Below, piece by piece: positions 27,536 through 36,713 of a stretch of DNA of 64,000 bases. Location: assembly GCA_964605235.1 (NCBI GenBank), contig CAZSBB010000005.1, forward strand, positions 130,011 through 194,010, in the 5' to 3' direction. The position numbers and the translations under genes were made by a program. How positions within the stretch are numbered: the first letter of the stretch is position 1; each line of letters starts with the position of its first letter. The notes below the pieces were generated by a model, which searched no databases, was not told the origin of the DNA, and saw only the letters and a program-made list of their open reading frames with translations. This stretch comes from CAZSBB01 sp964605235. Its GTDB lineage: Bacteria > Planctomycetota > Phycisphaerae > Phycisphaerales > Phycisphaeraceae.

Positions 27536-27568
27536 ACTGGGGCTGGATCAACACTGGAGTTGGATCAA
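27536..27568. repeat. Tandem 16-bp repeat at the putative IS left end
   Basis: ACTGGGGCTGGATCAA (27536-27551) and ACTGGAGTTGGATCAA (27553-27568) match at 14 of 16 positions. They lie upstream of the OrfA remnant and could be the transposase-binding end of the dead IS. Confidence 0.4.
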
Positions 27569-27631
27569 GTTTTGCCGGGCAAGCCAAGACTAGTAATATG
27601 CGGCAATCTGTTTTATATATGGCTTGCACTG

Positions 27632-29791
27632 ATGACCTCACTCGACTGGCGCTTCCCTCTCCCCACCCCGCACACCGGCATCCCACTGGGCAACGCGACC
27701 ACCGGCGCCCTGATCTGGGGCGAAGGACGCAAACTTCATGTGACGGTTTCCCGCGCCGACCTCTGGGACCACCGCGGCGGGATGCCGTTCTCCGAGCGGC
27801 ACCGCTACCGCGATATCCGTCGTCACCTTGAAAACGGGGATGAAAATGCGCTGCGGGCGCTGTTTGCTGCGGATTCCCCCGACGCTACCAACGAGCCGAA
27901 CAGGCCTACGCTGCTCCCGGTCGGCCGGGTGGTAATCGACCTGGGCAACGATGCACAACTCGAAGCGGGTCGGCTTTTCCTCGACGCCGGCCGAATCGAA
28001 ATCCGCTACCTCAGCGGTACCCAGACACGCCGCCTTGAACTGACGCTCGCAATGGACCGCCAGTTGCTGGCGATCCGCAGTGACGCGCCGGGTGGCATCG
28101 CTTCGCATGACATCCAATTTTGTCCCGCCTACACCTTGTCAGAAGCGTTCAAAGAACGATCGATCGCTGCACCGGAGATCATCAACAACGATTCGATGCA
28201 GGGCTGGCATCAGACGCTGCCCCGTGATGAGGGGGTCGCGGTGCTCGGCCGAGCCACAGCCGAGAGCCTGATCATCGCCAACGCCCGTTCGCTTTCGCAA
28301 GCAAAGCAGCTTCTGTCCCCAGCGCCGTCGTGCGATGAAATCGTAGATAGTGCTCGCAAGTGGTGGCAACAGTATTGGCATGGCGTCCCCGAAATCCATA
28401 CGCCCGATGCTCTCATCAACGAGCTTTATTACTACGGCATGTACAAGTTCGCCGGATTCAGCCAACCTGCCGGTATACCCGGCGGCTTACAAGGGCCTTG
28501 GATCGAGGACCATGCGCTGCCGCCGTGGTCAGGCGATTACCACTTCAACATCAACGTGCAGATGTGCTATTGGCCGGCCTTCAAGAGCGGCAAGCTGGAC
28601 CATCTCCTACCGCTGTTCGACATGATCTTCGGCTGGGAACCCATCCTCCGCGATAACGCCCGCAAGTTCATCGACATCGACGACGGCCTCATGCTGCCGC
28701 ACGCCGTCGACGACCGCTGCGTATGCATGGGCAACTTCTGGACCGGCATCATCGACCACGCCTGCACCGCCTGGGTCGCCGACATGATGTGGCGCTACGT
28801 CGACCAAAGCGGCGACTGGGAATTGCTCAAAAACAAAGTCCTGCCATTCATGACCGGAGCGATGCGCGTTTTTGAAGAAATGCTTGAGTTTGACGGCGAG
28901 CGTTACCACCTGCCCGTCTCCGTTTCGCCGGAATACAACGCCGACCGGATGAACGCGTGGGGTAGAGATTCCAGCTTCCAGTTCGCGGCGATCCACTGCC
29001 TGCTGAACAACCTCGAAAGCGCCCACGCTCAGCTGCATACCGAGTTCCCCGACAGCTTCAAACATATCCAGCAACACCTGCCCCCCTTCACCACGATCGG
29101 GGAGAAGACAACCAAACGGATCGCACTGTGGGCAGGCCAGGACCTGGCAGAGAGCCATCGGCACCACTCACACCTCGCGGGCCTCTGCCCGTTTGATACG
29201 CTCGATCTCGCCGACGCGGCGACGCGCGAGATCGTTCACACATCCATCCTGCATTGGATCAGCAAGGGCACCGGCCTGTGGTCCGGCTGGTGCGTGCCCT
29301 GGGCCGCCATGATTCACGCCCGCTGCGGCCATGGCGATTCCGCACGCCTGCTGCTGTCGAACTGGCACGACGTGTTTCTCAACAAAGGCCGCGGCTCGCT
29401 GCACGATCCGACCGTCATCGGCTTCAGCCTGCTCGGCTCTGAATGCAAACGCGAACGTATGCAGCTCGACGGCAGTTTCGGCGCCGTCACCGCCATCCAG
29501 GACCTGTTTGTGCACTCGCGGCGCGGGGTGGTGCACGTCTTCCCGGCCATCCCGACCACTTGGCCATCGGCCTCCTTCGGCCCCATGCAGGTCGAAGGCG
29601 GCATCAAGATCAGCGGCAGCTACTCGGAGTCAGAGGGCTATCAGATCACCGTCGCCGCCACTCGTGCCGTCACCTGCCGCCTCCAACTGCCTTGGCGGGA
29701 CGCGGTGCAGACGCTCGCGCTCAAAGCGCAGCAAAGCGTGACGCTCACCGATGCCGCCGACATATCCTCATCTTTGGCGAAGAGCTTGTAA
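27632..29791 (+). CDS. GH95-like glycoside hydrolase (alpha-L-fucosidase/galactosidase type)
   Basis: The 719-residue protein starts with a beta-sandwich (PLGNATTGALIWG, VSRADLWDHRGG), typical of GH95. It then has the (alpha/alpha)6 barrel with LQGPWIEDHALPPWSGDYHF and NINVQMCYWPA (Asn306 and Asn308 are the expected catalytic Asn pair), HRHHSHLAGLCPF, and MQLDGSFGAVTAI, where Asp613 matches the catalytic Asp. No signal peptide is seen. The ATG at 27632 opens the homology; the frame is open back to 27389, but that part crosses the IS remnant. There is no clear SD. A sulfatase follows after 5 bases, so the pair probably removes sulfate and fucose or galactose from the same chain. Confidence 0.8.
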   Translation: MTSLDWRFPLPTPHTGIPLGNATTGALIWGEGRKLHVTVSRADLWDHRGGMPFSERHRYRDIRRHLENGDENALRALFAADSPDATNEPNRPTLLPVGRVVIDLGNDAQLEAGRLFLDAGRIEIRYLSGTQTRRLELTLAMDRQLLAIRSDAPGGIASHDIQFCPAYTLSEAFKERSIAAPEIINNDSMQGWHQTLPRDEGVAVLGRATAESLIIANARSLSQAKQLLSPAPSCDEIVDSARKWWQQYWHGVPEIHTPDALINELYYYGMYKFAGFSQPAGIPGGLQGPWIEDHALPPWSGDYHFNINVQMCYWPAFKSGKLDHLLPLFDMIFGWEPILRDNARKFIDIDDGLMLPHAVDDRCVCMGNFWTGIIDHACTAWVADMMWRYVDQSGDWELLKNKVLPFMTGAMRVFEEMLEFDGERYHLPVSVSPEYNADRMNAWGRDSSFQFAAIHCLLNNLESAHAQLHTEFPDSFKHIQQHLPPFTTIGEKTTKRIALWAGQDLAESHRHHSHLAGLCPFDTLDLADAATREIVHTSILHWISKGTGLWSGWCVPWAAMIHARCGHGDSARLLLSNWHDVFLNKGRGSLHDPTVIGFSLLGSECKRERMQLDGSFGAVTAIQDLFVHSRRGVVHVFPAIPTTWPSASFGPMQVEGGIKISGSYSESEGYQITVAATRAVTCRLQLPWRDAVQTLALKAQQSVTLTDAADISSSLAKSL

Positions 29792-29796
29792 TCAAT

Positions 29797-31227
29797 ATGA
29801 AATCCGGCGATCGTCCGAACATCCTGCTTTTTGTGACCGATGACCACGCCGATTGGGCGGCGCGGTGCTACGGTTATCCGCAGCTTCAGACGCCGAGCTT
29901 CGACTACCTTGCACAAAGCGGCGCCCGCTTCACCCGCGCGTTCACCTCCTGCCCGGTGTGTTCGCCCGCACGGGCGAGCCTGTACACCGGCCGGATGCCT
30001 TCCCAGCACGGCATTCACGACTACCTCCAGGAACACGACGGCCCGCAGGCTCACCCCGGCCTCACCGGCCAGGCCACCCTCGCCCATCGACTCGCCGCCG
30101 TCGGCTACCAGACCGCGCACGTGGGCAAGTGGCACTGCGGCAACAGCGGCCAACCGCAGGCCGGGTTCGATCACTGGGGCTGCCGACCCGAAGGCAACGA
30201 ACACCTGGGCAATCCCCAACGCGGCGCGCTGATTTTTCAGGGGTCAATCGGCAATACCCAACATTACGGCAGACACGATGAAATCATCACCCGCTACGCC
30301 ATCGACTATATCAATCAGGCGTGGGCCGACTCCGCAGCATCCAAAAAACCGTTCTTCCTTTCGGTCGGCTTGACCGACACCCACTCGCCTTTCCGCGATA
30401 TGCCTGAACGTCTCGCCCAGCGTCACCGCCAAACCGGCCCGCCGCGCGAACACCTGCAGCGCGACATGGATCCCTGTCACGGCACGTATGGAACAACTGG
30501 CCAGGATGAATGGGACGAGCGACCCGAGTGGATCGCGCAATACTTCGCCGCCGCCGAGGCGCTCGACGCCAACGTCGGCCGCATCATCGATCACCTCGAA
30601 GCGCGGGGTGCGCTGAATAATACGCTGGTGATCTATACATCCGACCACGGGCACATGACCGGCCGACACGGCCTGATCACCAAGGGCAACGCCAGCAACC
30701 CGCAGAATTTCATCGAAGACAGCGTTCGTGTCCCGCTGATCATCCGCTGGCCCGACGGCGGGATCGACGCGCGCCAAGTGCATGACGCGATGGTCACCCA
30801 CTGCGACACGCACCGCACCATCCTTGACGCCGCTCGAGCAGAAGATGCGTCGATCAATCCCGCGCTTGAAGACCGGACGGGCCCGGGCCGTTCCTACCTG
30901 CCGATGCTGCGCGGCGAACCATACACTGCCCATGATGCCGTGTACTTCGAGTACGGTGACGCGAAGTGTGTACGACGGACAAACCACAAACTGATCGTTC
31001 GCGAAGCGTGGGCGGGCCGATCACATCCTGATGAATTTTATGCTCTGGATGCCGATCCCTGGGAACGGGACAACGTGATCGATGACGTTCAGCATGCGGC
31101 GACTGTTAGCACGATGCGAACGATGGCCCACAACTTCTGGAGCCGATACAGCGACGATAAGTACCACGCCCAGGCTGTCGCCGGCATGCCGTACAAGCAC
31201 AACGGCAACGAGGTATGGACCAAGTAG
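29797..31227 (+). CDS. Sulfatase (type I, Cys-type formylglycine)
   Basis: The 476-residue product starts with RPNILLFVTDDHADW and carries the signature CSPAR with Cys55. It also has AHVGKWHCGN, then LVIYTSDHGHMTGRHG and a C-terminal FYALDADPWERDNVI. The DD pair of the N-terminal metal site is intact. No signal peptide is visible. The ATG at 29797 lies 5 bases after the GH95-like stop; the longer frame back to 29443 is inside that gene. The stop is 54 bases from a convergent esterase gene. Confidence 0.9.
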   Translation: MKSGDRPNILLFVTDDHADWAARCYGYPQLQTPSFDYLAQSGARFTRAFTSCPVCSPARASLYTGRMPSQHGIHDYLQEHDGPQAHPGLTGQATLAHRLAAVGYQTAHVGKWHCGNSGQPQAGFDHWGCRPEGNEHLGNPQRGALIFQGSIGNTQHYGRHDEIITRYAIDYINQAWADSAASKKPFFLSVGLTDTHSPFRDMPERLAQRHRQTGPPREHLQRDMDPCHGTYGTTGQDEWDERPEWIAQYFAAAEALDANVGRIIDHLEARGALNNTLVIYTSDHGHMTGRHGLITKGNASNPQNFIEDSVRVPLIIRWPDGGIDARQVHDAMVTHCDTHRTILDAARAEDASINPALEDRTGPGRSYLPMLRGEPYTAHDAVYFEYGDAKCVRRTNHKLIVREAWAGRSHPDEFYALDADPWERDNVIDDVQHAATVSTMRTMAHNFWSRYSDDKYHAQAVAGMPYKHNGNEVWTK

Positions 31228-31281
31228 AGTGCTTTTTCAAATCTATTGATTCTTCAGAAGATCGAGTTTGACAGCCACGAA

Positions 31282-33168
31282 TCAGTGATCGGTGAGGATG
31301 TCGTCGTCATGTTCTGCCGTGCCAGCCACACCCAGCTTCTGCTTGAGTTGCTGGCTCAAGGCGATCTGGCCTTTGGTGCGCTGGTGCCCGACGCCGTCGC
31401 GGCTGATGCGTTTCCAGGGCGCTTGGGTGGCGTGCTTGAACAAGGCTTCGATTCCCTGCGGCGGCGCGAGGTCGTCCTGCACCCCGTACATGATGGCGAA
31501 GGGAACTTTCATATCGGGTGCGTGATTGGCGGCATCGACATAGGCAGCCATGTCCAGGTAAGCCTTCCACGATAGATTGCTGGGCTTGCCACCCCAGCCG
31601 CGGTAGCGTGGCTGTTCCCAGCTCATGCCGACCGGGCAAGGCACGAAGATATCGACACCAGCAATTTTCTCTGGATCCAGTGCGGCATTGATGAATTGGA
31701 TCGGGCCGGTGCGGCTGGCGCCCGTCAGGTAGATCTGACTCACATCGTCACGCTGCACCAGATAATCGGTCAGGCGGCGGAAAAAGAGAATGACTTGCAG
31801 CAGGTTGTTGTCGTCGCGAGCGTCCCACCGGCGATAGGTCGCTTCCTCCGGGTAGTACCTGCCCTCAGCAAAGTTCATGCGGACGTGGCGCTGCGGTTCT
31901 TTCGAATTGCCAACGAACATGTGCGGCCCTGGCGCGGTCGGCACACTCAACTCAAACGCGATCAGCTGCCCATCGGCGCCGTTGATCGTGACGTCGTAGA
32001 TCGTAAACGCATCAGATGATTTTTCGGCATTGCGTGCGGATGTTTCCGCGAACGGTATGGCACGCAGGTCTTTGAGCTGCTGAGCCCAGAACGCTGCAAA
32101 ATCGTCAGGTCGGGTCAGGGCCGGCCGATACTCCGACAGGTTCACCGCAAAGTTCTGCCGCGTTTCAGTAAGCAATTCGCCATGCCTCAGACAGGCGATT
32201 GACGCGTAATAGAAGCCAGGTTCGAGCTCGGCGACCCGCCACGTAAGCTTCAATTGCTGACCGGGTGACAGTTCTGCGGTTTGCTGCTGATTCACGACCA
32301 TCTTGCCGTCGAGGTAGTGATCCAGCACGGTCAAGCGATACGTGAGATCAGTGAGCGTTTGCTCGGATGCATTGGTTTGAAATGACTCGAACATGATGTT
32401 TGCCGGGTCCGGGAAATGGCACATGCCTTCCCCGAGGTTGCCATCTTCGTGCAGTGGGCCATATGCCGAGGTGGGCGCGCCGATGGCGAGGCCGCTAAGC
32501 ATATCGACAGCCAGGGCGGACATGCCGAGTTGAATCTCAAATTCGAGCAGCGCGCCACGCTTGACCGCGTGATTCAGATAATTGGAATAAACCAGTCTTC
32601 CGTTGCTGGGCCGGGTGAAATGAAATGGGTTGGTGTAGGAGATTGTTTTGCCGTTGGTCAGCACGATGGCAGAGGTTCGGCTGTAGGCGACATTCTGCTT
32701 CACGGGCCCGCCTTTACCACCCTCCGCTACGACCGATTTGCACGACCCGAGCGCATACTCCAGGGCGTAGGCGTAACCCTCCGTTTCGACTTTGATGTGC
32801 TTATCAAAGAACGTGTATTCGACGCGCTGTTCGCCGCGACGGATTGCAACGAGGTTGCCAGTCACGTTGACTGAGGGCAGCGCGCCGTTCTCCGCCACGG
32901 GGAAGCCGCCCGAGATTGTCGGCAGGCCGCCCACCATGACGTCTTTCAACATGCCTGCCGGCGTGATCAGGGCGGAGTATTGCTGCGCGGTCACCGATAC
33001 CTGTCCCATGTCATCCTGTTGGATTTGGGGCTCGGCGGCAGCCTCAGGTGTGAGCATCAGGATCAGACCCAATGACCCCAGCAGAATGTATGCGAATGGC
33101 AAAGACAAGGTTTGGTTGTAAGCGGCGATTTGCTGCATGCTCAAGGTATGCTTTGAAGAATTGGGCAT
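31282..33168 (-). CDS. Secreted acyl esterase, acetylxylan-esterase (AXE1)-like alpha/beta hydrolase
   Basis: The 628-residue protein has an N-terminal hydrophobic segment (LPFAYILLGSLGLILMLTPEAAA, about residues 23-46), an N-terminal beta-rich half of unknown role, and a C-terminal alpha/beta hydrolase domain (about 370-620). The latter has LTGASRTG (nucleophile Ser485), VQDDLAPP (Asp565 or Asp566) and DGVGHQ (His595). AXE1-type enzymes remove acetyl groups from xylan or cephalosporin-like substrates. The start lies 3 bases after the stop of the upstream gene. A related esterase with a canonical GSSQGG lies in the other arm of the divergon (46120-48132). Confidence 0.75.
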   Translation of the reverse strand: MPNSSKHTLSMQQIAAYNQTLSLPFAYILLGSLGLILMLTPEAAAEPQIQQDDMGQVSVTAQQYSALITPAGMLKDVMVGGLPTISGGFPVAENGALPSVNVTGNLVAIRRGEQRVEYTFFDKHIKVETEGYAYALEYALGSCKSVVAEGGKGGPVKQNVAYSRTSAIVLTNGKTISYTNPFHFTRPSNGRLVYSNYLNHAVKRGALLEFEIQLGMSALAVDMLSGLAIGAPTSAYGPLHEDGNLGEGMCHFPDPANIMFESFQTNASEQTLTDLTYRLTVLDHYLDGKMVVNQQQTAELSPGQQLKLTWRVAELEPGFYYASIACLRHGELLTETRQNFAVNLSEYRPALTRPDDFAAFWAQQLKDLRAIPFAETSARNAEKSSDAFTIYDVTINGADGQLIAFELSVPTAPGPHMFVGNSKEPQRHVRMNFAEGRYYPEEATYRRWDARDDNNLLQVILFFRRLTDYLVQRDDVSQIYLTGASRTGPIQFINAALDPEKIAGVDIFVPCPVGMSWEQPRYRGWGGKPSNLSWKAYLDMAAYVDAANHAPDMKVPFAIMYGVQDDLAPPQGIEALFKHATQAPWKRISRDGVGHQRTKGQIALSQQLKQKLGVAGTAEHDDDILTDH

Positions 33169-33171
33169 TGT

Positions 33172-35100
33172 CTATGAAAGCGACGCGGGACGGGTGAGTT
33201 CTTCGTCATTGACGTACAAGCGCTCGGCCCCGAAGTCCGCCCGGATGGTGGTCCCGTCGGCGTAAGTGGTTTGCTGAACATCACCGTCACCCGACCATGA
33301 GGTGATCGGCTCGGCCTGCAGGTGGCCCAGGCGGGCAACCGTACAGTCGTAGATGGCTTTCAGCCGGGCGATGCGTGCATCATCAAGAACCGGCATCACA
33401 CCCGGATGCGCGCTCCACTCGTCCTGCGGCTGATGCGCAAACAGCACCGCGTGCATCACGTCATGCCACTTGCTGCATTTGTGGATGTGAAACACCAGGC
33501 CGCTCAGCGTCATGCGATACAGCGGGACAATGCGATCCATCAATTGGGTGATCGGCCACTCGGGCCGACAACGCTTTCGATGCCATTCTTCGCCGCCGGT
33601 GCAGACGCTGTCGGCCACCGCAGCGCAATACAAGAAGCCGCACTCGGTGCCCGCGGCCCCGTAAGCCTCGCGGGCAAGGTCGATCAGGCGGTTGGTCATG
33701 CGTGCGTATCCGCTACGTCCGAAGCGATGACGCGGGTGATAGTTGCGGTACAGCGGGTGACCCATGTAATCGAGGTAGCCCATGCCGGTCAGGCCCAAGC
33801 CCCTGAGTTTGCGGAAGTGGCCGAGCAACTGCTCGTCGCTTTGCAGCAAGGTGTTGGGCACAAATGCGGTCCCCCCCGCCCACTCGCCAATGCCCATCGG
33901 CCCACCCCACATGTCGTGCACCAGTTCGTCAACCTTGTGATCCGGGCTGCGCTGCACCGACATCATCCTGTCGTCATGGACATGCATTCGATAGCCAAGA
34001 TCGCGGCCGGCTTGGATCAGTTGGCGAAAGCCCCGCTCGCCACCGAGCCGTTCGTCGATCGGCCAGACCGTGGGGTACAGCCCGTCGTGTCCGCTGGGGT
34101 TCCATCCGACGGCTTGCGTATAGATGTGTTCGATGCCCGCATCATGCAGCCGACGCAAGCCCGTCTCGGCTTCGGCAAACGTCATCTTGCGCTGGAACGT
34201 GACCGGGTTGGTGGTTTCCTGACCCGCCATCATGATGCCGTGGTTCTCCACCCCAAAGAAGAGCTTCATCGTGAAGCTGTTGAGCAGATAGGCGAGGTCG
34301 GGCGATTCATCAATGCGTGCTTTCAAGGTGGGCTTGCCAAGGTCGTGTTGAATATGTCGGCGAAGTCGCTCGGCGACATGCTGCAAGAGGTCGTCGCCAG
34401 CAGGAATCGGACGATAGCGCAACTCACGTGTTTCCCATTCCACCGGGTCCGGCCAGTGCTGGCGCAGCGTCAGGCCGAAAGTGATCTCGCCCTGGTCTTC
34501 ACCGTTCGTCGCGACGTGGCACTCCGCCTCGGCCGCCGCGGACGAGGCCAGCGCCATCAAGCCGCCGCCGCCGCCATGCACCGCCGCGACTGGCAGCGTG
34601 GGCAGCAGTTCCCACCGGCTCTGTTCGCCATAGATCATGAAACGGTCACGCAACGCGGGCTTGCCCCTGGGCGAACTCAAACAGCCGGTATTCAGTGGCA
34701 GCAGCATCTGCTCGTCGGCATCGGCCGCCAGCAAGCCGGGCAGCACCAACACCCCCAACAGTCGGTAAAGCGTGGAGCGGTCTTCGTACACCTCGACGAT
34801 CGGCATCCGCACCACCAGCTCGCCGTCGGCAACCGACAGCCACAAGCCGACGCGCAGCCCCCAGTCGCGATGGCCGATCACCACATGCAGCCCCGCGTCC
34901 GCCGCTTCGACCTGATCGATCCGATATCGATCCGTGCGATCCGCGCGGAACTCGGTCTTGCTGTACGCCTCCAGTTCGAGCAACGGCACATGGCCCCAAC
35001 ACCGACCGTCGCGCTTGTCGCGCATGCTCAGGCTCAATGCTGAGCCTGTTTGCATCAGCTCGACGGATAGAGTTTCGTCTTGCACATTCCAGGTCGACAT
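33172..35100 (-). CDS. Uncharacterised TIM-barrel glycoside-hydrolase-like protein
   Basis: The 642-residue protein has an N-terminal beta-supersandwich (about 1-230) and a barrel-like second half. The latter includes HIYTQAVGWNPSGHDGLYP, LGGERGFRQLIQAGRDLGY, HDDRMM and MGYLDYMG, which resemble the general layout of DUF5696 and GH101/GH129-type barrels. I cannot assign a family with confidence. Several Asp residues in HVHDDRMM and GYLDYMG are candidate catalytic residues. No signal peptide is visible. It is the fourth gene of the left arm of the divergon, after a sulfatase and 3 bases before the esterase. Confidence 0.5.
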   Translation of the reverse strand: MSTWNVQDETLSVELMQTGSALSLSMRDKRDGRCWGHVPLLELEAYSKTEFRADRTDRYRIDQVEAADAGLHVVIGHRDWGLRVGLWLSVADGELVVRMPIVEVYEDRSTLYRLLGVLVLPGLLAADADEQMLLPLNTGCLSSPRGKPALRDRFMIYGEQSRWELLPTLPVAAVHGGGGGLMALASSAAAEAECHVATNGEDQGEITFGLTLRQHWPDPVEWETRELRYRPIPAGDDLLQHVAERLRRHIQHDLGKPTLKARIDESPDLAYLLNSFTMKLFFGVENHGIMMAGQETTNPVTFQRKMTFAEAETGLRRLHDAGIEHIYTQAVGWNPSGHDGLYPTVWPIDERLGGERGFRQLIQAGRDLGYRMHVHDDRMMSVQRSPDHKVDELVHDMWGGPMGIGEWAGGTAFVPNTLLQSDEQLLGHFRKLRGLGLTGMGYLDYMGHPLYRNYHPRHRFGRSGYARMTNRLIDLAREAYGAAGTECGFLYCAAVADSVCTGGEEWHRKRCRPEWPITQLMDRIVPLYRMTLSGLVFHIHKCSKWHDVMHAVLFAHQPQDEWSAHPGVMPVLDDARIARLKAIYDCTVARLGHLQAEPITSWSGDGDVQQTTYADGTTIRADFGAERLYVNDEELTRPASLS

Positions 35101-35155
35101 GAATCACATATTCCTGATCGTGAACAATTGGCGAGTAGTGAACCCACTTCATACT

Positions 35156-36649
35156 TCAGATGTAGTGCAGATGTCCCGCGACCTTGTGAGCTGCGGAGAA
35201 CGTCTGCCCCGCGTCCCACATGATGTCGGGTCGATCGGTCCACAGCGGCATGCGATGACTGATCTGCGTGGTCCGGATGAGCCAGTTCAGCAGCCGTTCG
35301 CGCGCTTGGGCGACGGTCTGCCGGTGGTCCGGGTCACGGTATAGATTGACCTTTTCCAGCGGGTCCGCTTCGAGGTCGTACAGTTCGCCGTGGTCTTCGC
35401 CGTTGAACATGACCGGCGGGTATTGGACAAAGCGGTATCGCCCCCACCGAATGGACTTGGCCAGGCAATTTTCCGTCACCGCTTCCTCGCGCAACTGGCG
35501 TTGATCGCCAGCCAGCAGCGTGGAAATGTCCAGGCCATCCACCGTCAACGGCGTCTCAAGCCCGCATAGCGACAGGAGCGTCGGCATCATGTCGATGTTC
35601 TCAACCAACGCGTTGCTGACATGCGGCGCGACGCCCGGCACCCGCCAGATCATCGGGACGCGGCAGACCGCATCGGAACAGATGCCCGGGGCCTTTTCCT
35701 GAATGCCGTGGATGCTGTGGTAGCAGCCGTGGTCTGCGCCATAGATCACGATGGTGTTGTCCAGATGTCCGGCCTGGTCGAGCTGCTCGAGCAGCTGCCC
35801 CACGACGTCGTCCACCTGCGAGATACAAGCCAGCGTGCCCCGCCAGACCCGGCGAGCGCAGTCTTCAAAAGTGTCGCCTTCCTTAGCATATGAAAAGTCA
35901 TATTCGCGGAAGTTCCGCCACATCTTTTGAAAATGCGGCGGGCGATGCGACGGGTCCTGATGCAGGGTTTCAGGCAGTTCAAGATCTTCGGGATACAGGT
36001 CCCAGAACTGCTGCTGCGGCAGCAGGGGGTGATGCGGCTTCTGGAAATTAAGCTGGATGCAGAACGGCTCGGCAGGGCTTTGTTGTATGAATTCGAGAGC
36101 CCGACGGGCGTGATACCGTTCGTGGGTGTGCTCGTAGGGCAGCTGAGACACCGTGGCATCGTGGCTGATGCCACCCCTGGGTCCGTAAGGTCCGTGGTTG
36201 TAGTAGCTGTCTTCGAGGTGGCGAATCCCCAGCGAAGCGAGGTATTGCAGAAACGCCGATTGTTCCTTTTTGCCATGAACGTCAACGTAAGCATCGTCGA
36301 ACAAGTCGACATCACCGGCAACCCAATGCTTGGGATAGCTCGGCAGGTGAGTCTTACCCAGGATCGCGGTGCGGTAGCCCGCACGTTTGAACTCGCGAAA
36401 CAGGTTGGTTGGCAGGCGATTGGACGGCCCGCCAAGCCCGTAGATGCCGTGGTTGTGGCAATACTGCCCCGACAGGATCGAAGTGCGGCTGGGCGTACAG
36501 ATCGGGTTCTGCGTGTACGCATCGCTGCAGCGCACGCTTTGCCCCGCCAAGCGGTCGAGGTTGGGCGTCTTGACCTGCGGATGCCCGGCACATCCCATCA
36601 GTCCCGCGTGGTGCTGATCCGCCAGAATCATCAGTACATTCATGGTCAT
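35156..36649 (-). CDS. Sulfatase (type I, Cys-type formylglycine)
   Basis: The 497-residue product begins MTMNVLMILADQHHAG and has the signature CTPSR with Cys51, AILGKTHLPSYP, VIYGADHGCYHSIHG and a C-terminal LYDLEADPLEKVNLY. No signal peptide is visible. The ATG at 36649 or the one at 36643 is preferred; the frame open to 36685 would add 12 residues without homology. It lies 64 bases downstream of a DUF6067 gene on the same strand. Confidence 0.9.
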   Translation of the reverse strand: MTMNVLMILADQHHAGLMGCAGHPQVKTPNLDRLAGQSVRCSDAYTQNPICTPSRTSILSGQYCHNHGIYGLGGPSNRLPTNLFREFKRAGYRTAILGKTHLPSYPKHWVAGDVDLFDDAYVDVHGKKEQSAFLQYLASLGIRHLEDSYYNHGPYGPRGGISHDATVSQLPYEHTHERYHARRALEFIQQSPAEPFCIQLNFQKPHHPLLPQQQFWDLYPEDLELPETLHQDPSHRPPHFQKMWRNFREYDFSYAKEGDTFEDCARRVWRGTLACISQVDDVVGQLLEQLDQAGHLDNTIVIYGADHGCYHSIHGIQEKAPGICSDAVCRVPMIWRVPGVAPHVSNALVENIDMMPTLLSLCGLETPLTVDGLDISTLLAGDQRQLREEAVTENCLAKSIRWGRYRFVQYPPVMFNGEDHGELYDLEADPLEKVNLYRDPDHRQTVAQARERLLNWLIRTTQISHRMPLWTDRPDIMWDAGQTFSAAHKVAGHLHYI

Positions 36650-36713
36650 CACAAATACCCCGCGCGATTCCAACCCGTCGCGCATAATGAATTGAGCCAG
36701 GAGCGTCGTGGCA

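Noticed and set aside
27389..27631. N-terminal extension of the GH95-like protein
   Set aside because: The extension translates the IS relic and a spacer; GH95 homology starts at the ATG at 27632.
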